DNA of 64,000 bases from contig JAFWVY010000066.1 in NCBI GenBank assembly GCA_017523725.1, positions 1 to 64,000 on the forward strand. Reading direction: 5' to 3'. This stretch comes from Bacteroidales bacterium (GTDB lineage: Bacteria > Bacteroidota > Bacteroidia > Bacteroidales > UBA4181). Each line of letters starts with the position of its first letter. The stretch's first letter is position 1. Below are positions 62,641 through 64,000 of the stretch, one piece after another. The notes beneath the pieces are model-generated. The model did not search any database and was not told the origin of the DNA. It saw nothing but the letters and a program-made list of their open reading frames with translations. Position numbers and translations under genes: made by a program.

Positions 62641-64000
62641 ATGTCGCAGCACGCTTTGAGAAATTTCTGCATCATCGCCCATATCGACCATGGTAAAAGC
62701 ACCTTGGCCGACCGTTTGCTGGAGGCGACCCATGCGGTCGATGCCCGTGATTTCCAGGACCAGCTTCTGGACGACATGGACCTCGAGCGCGAGCGGGGCA
62801 TCACCATCAAGAGCCACGCCGTGCAGATGGACTACGAGGAGGACGGCGTGAAATATACCCTGAATCTTATTGATACGCCCGGTCACGTTGATTTCTCATA
62901 CGAGGTGTCGCGTTCCATCGCGGCCTGTGAGGGGGCGCTGCTGGTGGTTGATGCGACGCAGGGTGTCCAGGCGCAGACCATTTCCAACCTCTACAAGGCG
63001 ATTGAATATAATCTGGAGATTATTCCGGTACTCAACAAGATGGACATGCCCGCTGCCCAGCCGGACATCGTCAAGGACCAGATTGTCGACCTGATTGGTT
63101 GCCGCCGGGAAGAAATCATCGAGGCGAGCGCGCGGACGGGCAGCGGCGTGGACGAGATTCTGCATGCCATCGTCACGCGGATCCCGGCGCCCGGGGGAGA
63201 CCCGGAAGCCCCGCTCCAGGCATTGATTTTCGATTCCGTCTTCAATCCGTTCCGGGGTATCATCGCCTATTTCAAGGTGATGAACGGGACGATGGCATCG
63301 GGCGACTATGTCAAGTTCGTCAATACGGGCAAGGAATACCACGCAGACGAAATCGGGGCGCTCCGGCTCCGGATGAGCCCCCGCCAGACACTGTGCGCCG
63401 GCGATGTCGGATACATTATTTCGGGCATCAAGACGGCCCGCGAAGTCAAGGTGGGCGATACTATCACGCACGTGGAGCGTCCATGCAGTACGGCCATCGC
63501 CGGGTTCGAGGAGGTAAAACCGATGGTGTTCGCGGGTGTGTATCCGGTCGAAGCCGACGAGTACGAAGAACTGCGCGCCTCCATCGAAAAGCTCCAGCTC
63601 AACGATGCCTCGCTGACGTTCGTGCCGGAATCTTCGGCAGCGCTCGGATTCGGTTTCCGGTGCGGCTTCCTGGGGCTGCTGCACATGGAGATTGTGCAGG
63701 AACGGCTGGACCGCGAATTCAACATGGATGTGATATCGACGGTTCCGAATGTTTCGTACAAGGTATATACCACCAAGGGTGAGGTGCTGGACGTGCACAA
63801 TCCGTCGGGTCTGCCGCCGGTCGGCAATATCGACCACATCGACGAGCCCTGCATCAAGGCACAGGTCATCACGCAGTCGGAGTTCCTGGGTGCCATCGTC
63901 AAGCTGTGCCTGGACAAGCGCGGCACTCTGAAAAACCAGGTGTTCCTGACGACCGACCGCGTGGAACTCAATTTCGAGATGCCGCTGGCCGAAATCGTGT
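62641..64000 (+). CDS. lepA: Elongation factor 4 (LepA), cut by right edge
   Basis: At least 453 codons from ATG 62641 and still open at the window end. G1 AHIDHGKST (13-21), G2/G3 with [12 protein letters not shown] and [13 protein letters not shown]4 NKMDMP, and the LepA-specific continuation [14 protein letters not shown] and [24 protein letters not shown]. It is a ribosomal GTPase that back-translocates stalled ribosomes. The missing part would be the C-terminal LepA domain. Confidence 0.97.
   Translation, partial: MSQHALRNFCIIAHIDHGKSTLADRLLEATHAVDARDFQDQLLDDMDLERERGITIKSHAVQMDYEEDGVKYTLNLIDTPGHVDFSYEVSRSIAACEGALLVVDATQGVQAQTISNLYKAIEYNLEIIPVLNKMDMPAAQPDIVKDQIVDLIGCRREEIIEASARTGSGVDEILHAIVTRIPAPGGDPEAPLQALIFDSVFNPFRGIIAYFKVMNGTMASGDYVKFVNTGKEYHADEIGALRLRMSPRQTLCAGDVGYIISGIKTAREVKVGDTITHVERPCSTAIAGFEEVKPMVFAGVYPVEADEYEELRASIEKLQLNDASLTFVPESSAALGFGFRCGFLGLLHMEIVQERLDREFNMDVISTVPNVSYKVYTTKGEVLDVHNPSGLPPVGNIDHIDEPCIKAQVITQSEFLGAIVKLCLDKRGTLKNQVFLTTDRVELNFEMPLAEIV

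Overview
The window is from a Bacteroidales chromosome of fairly high G+C. Three things point there. Many genes have the Bacteroidetes -7 element TAnnTTTG and no Shine-Dalgarno site. The housekeeping set fits: parA-parB-DUF5683-LysM transglycosylase, ferredoxin-dependent 2-oxoacid oxidoreductase, and a three-gene fumarate reductase. A giant MBG protein carries a type IX secretion C-terminal signal. The sequence does not fix the genus. 

Bases 1-14516 (boundary possibly up to about 14740) are an integrated phage-like element that continues off the left edge. Reading left from a control region at 7837-7957 is an early/replication operon of conspicuously G+C-rich genes: small HTH protein, small membrane protein, HNH nuclease, excisionase-like HTH protein, an unknown, DUF2800 Fe-S nuclease, DUF2815 putative ssDNA-binding protein, family A DNA polymerase and a VapE primase-helicase (incomplete). 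Rightward are a CI-like S24 repressor, a BRO/DinD-type protein and a small HTH protein resembling the N-terminal domain of the repressor. Direct repeats one helical turn apart overlap the leftward promoter, and the same 12-mer recurs inside the repressor gene. 

Bases 9.8-13.4 kb, next to the tyrosine integrase, are a more A+T-rich cargo block: a possible 56-nt structured RNA with its own promoter and terminator just before a NYN-domain RNase gene; a hicB-hicA toxin-antitoxin pair; an HTH-ImmA/IrrE metallopeptidase plus DUF4411 PIN RNase pair; and a relic of a HipA/PI-kinase-like gene cut just after its catalytic loop. Three RNase-type effectors in about 3.3 kb suggest a defence or stabilisation cassette. 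The RNA-NYN unit is the best candidate for something undescribed. 

From 14743 the window is ordinary core chromosome: sirtuin, GDSL esterase, ribF-ahcY-glutaminyl cyclase lipoprotein, parAB cluster, metG-pdxA, a DUF4837-like lipoprotein, LPS-type kinase, frdCAB, pyrK-pyrD, tRNA-Pro, sialate esterase, flavodoxin, SDR, korDABC with an EamA transporter, SpmAB-like protein, tpiA, nadB, tRNA-Gln, pgi, smpB, TonB-ExbD-ExbB, an HhH protein, WbqC, tRNA-Arg, DUF2461, OmpA lipoprotein, the MBG/T9SS protein, a lipoprotein hydrolase, tRNA-Leu and tRNA-Gly, mutS, a YwqK-like lipoprotein and lepA (cut by the right edge). 

Fumarate reductase, L-aspartate oxidase and ferredoxin-dependent 2-oxoacid oxidoreductase fit an anaerobe that uses fumarate as an electron sink and makes 2-oxoglutarate reductively.
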